A DNA stretch of 22,291 nucleotides from JAIEPT01 sp038217425 (GTDB taxonomy: Bacteria > Planctomycetota > Planctomycetia > Gemmatales > Gemmataceae): assembly GCA_038217425.1 (NCBI GenBank), contig JBBQPM010000111.1, positions 1-22,291 on the forward strand. Reading direction: 5' to 3'. A model generated the notes under the pieces. The model saw only the letters and a program-made list of their open reading frames with translations. It was not told the DNA's origin and made no database searches. Below, piece by piece: positions 21,701 to 22,291 of the stretch. The position numbers and the translations under genes are program-made. Position 1 is the stretch's first letter; each line of letters begins with the position of its first letter.

Positions 21701-22144
21701 TTATTCGTCGATCGTGCTGAGTACCTGGATCGCCTGGGTGACGACGTCGAGATTCTCGAACGCCAGGTAGGCGACGAAGCGATCCTGGACGGCGGAGATG
21801 GAGATGCCCTTGAGGTTGAGCCCGGCGATGGCGAGGTTGGTCATCACGTCGTAACTGATGCCGGGGCGGTTTCTGCCTTCGACGCACAGCATGAAGACGT
21901 CGAGCGCGGGGCCAAGCTCCGCTCGGCGTGCGGCGGCCATTTGTTCGTTGCCGGCGATGGGGGCGAGGAAGAGGATGCTGACGCCGGGCCGATGGGGATG
22001 GGGGCGGGTGAAGACGAACTCGAGGTCGGCGCCGGCGTGGGCGAGGTGCGCGAGCTTGCCCGCCGCCGCCCCGGGGCGATCGGGGATTTCGCCGCACCAG
22101 ACCTGGATTCGCCGAATCGTCAGTGCCATGCGCTTCGCGTCCAT
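21701..22144 (-). CDS. Double-ACT-domain protein
   Basis: The 147-residue protein appears to consist of two ACT-like modules. The first (about 10-65) has EIPDRPGAAAGKLAHLAHAGADLEFVF, where DRPGAA is the usual ligand-binding loop between strand and helix. The second (about 80-147) has VEGRNRPGISYDVMTNLAIAGLNLKGISIS with NRPG in the same position. Stand-alone ACT proteins usually sense amino acids or regulate amino acid enzymes, but no partner enzyme is adjacent. The start is uncertain: ATG 22144 or ATG 22129 (MALTIRRIQVW), neither with a strong ribosome binding site; family similarity begins near the second. It is convergent with the small membrane protein, with one base between the stops. Confidence 0.8.
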   Translation of the reverse strand: MDAKRMALTIRRIQVWCGEIPDRPGAAAGKLAHLAHAGADLEFVFTRPHPHRPGVSILFLAPIAGNEQMAAARRAELGPALDVFMLCVEGRNRPGISYDVMTNLAIAGLNLKGISISAVQDRFVAYLAFENLDVVTQAIQVLSTIDE

Positions 22145-22161
22145 TGCAATCTCAGAACAAG

Positions 22162-22243
22162 CCCCGGGGTGGTGGTCTCCCCACCCCGGGGGAAAAACGT
22201 GGGCTTTGGGGAAACCCCGGGGGCGGGGTTACCGCCCCCCGGG
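22162..22243. repeat. Cluster of GC-rich palindromes at the window edge
   Basis: CCCCGGGGTGG (22162-22172) pairs exactly with 22181-22191. A second palindrome, CCCGGGGGCGG (22216-22226), pairs with 22232-22243 with one bulged C. Between them lies a small GGGGaaaCCCC hairpin. They sit upstream of the ACT gene. Such dense homopolymer palindromes are also prone to assembly error. Confidence 0.65.
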
Positions 22244-22291
22244 CGTTTTGAAAATAAACCGCCTGCGGGTACGGGGGTAAAGAGGCCCACA

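Noticed and set aside
1..22291. CRISPR array, tRNA, rRNA or riboswitch
   Set aside because: No regularly spaced direct repeats, no tRNA cloverleaf or rRNA sequence, and no recognisable FMN or T-box element upstream of ribBA or ilvC were found by eye.

Overview
The window is GC-rich bacterial DNA and most probably comes from a member of the Planctomycetota, plausibly a Pirellulales-like lineage. The lineage signals are a DUF1501 protein, a GT4 glycosyltransferase with the N-terminal GSCIHDN signature I associate with planctomycetes, several long proteins of unknown function with planctomycete-like architecture, palindromic intergenic repeats, and genes packed tail to tail. This is inference from gene content; no rRNA is present to confirm it.

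Layout from left to right. (1) 1-3192: the 3' end of a very large secreted Ig/PKD/cadherin-like repeat protein. (2) 3351-4562: a stand-alone ribosomal protein L3 gene with its own leader and a hairpin behind it, then a YbjQ-family gene. (3) 4559-7252, minus strand: a tight operon of rhodanese, APH-fold kinase-like protein and protoporphyrinogen oxidase. (4) 7318-7818, minus: a strongly charged low-complexity protein followed by a clear rho-independent terminator. (5) 7974-10374, plus: a ketol-acid reductoisomerase resembling the fungal type, a long hairpin, and a GT4 glycosyltransferase. (6) 10517-11770, minus: bifunctional riboflavin enzyme RibBA, separated from the glycosyltransferase by a 20-bp-arm palindromic repeat. 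(7) 11920-14300, plus: a three-gene operon (unknown aromatic-rich protein, isochorismatase-family hydrolase, DUF1501 protein) behind a good sigma70-like promoter. (8) 14315-17905: a Uma2-family nuclease-like gene (minus) and a SWIM-SNF2 helicase (plus). (9) 17910-18215: a decayed partial copy of the Uma2 gene next to a hairpin-forming inverted repeat. (10) 18237-22144: a ROK protein (plus), a two-gene minus-strand operon encoding a J-like membrane protein and a TonB/TolA-shaped protein, a divergent small membrane-anchored protein, and a double-ACT protein (minus). The right edge is a cluster of GC palindromes.

Most of the window is housekeeping or biosynthesis (translation, branched-chain amino acids, riboflavin, heme) mixed with lineage-specific proteins of unknown role. 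I see no CRISPR array, tRNA, integrase, transposase gene or defence island. The strongest candidates for something undescribed are the divergent loop of L3, the TonB-shaped/J-like operon, the rhodanese-kinase-protoporphyrinogen oxidase operon, and the family of palindromic elements. Homology statements come from recognising motifs by eye, not from searches.
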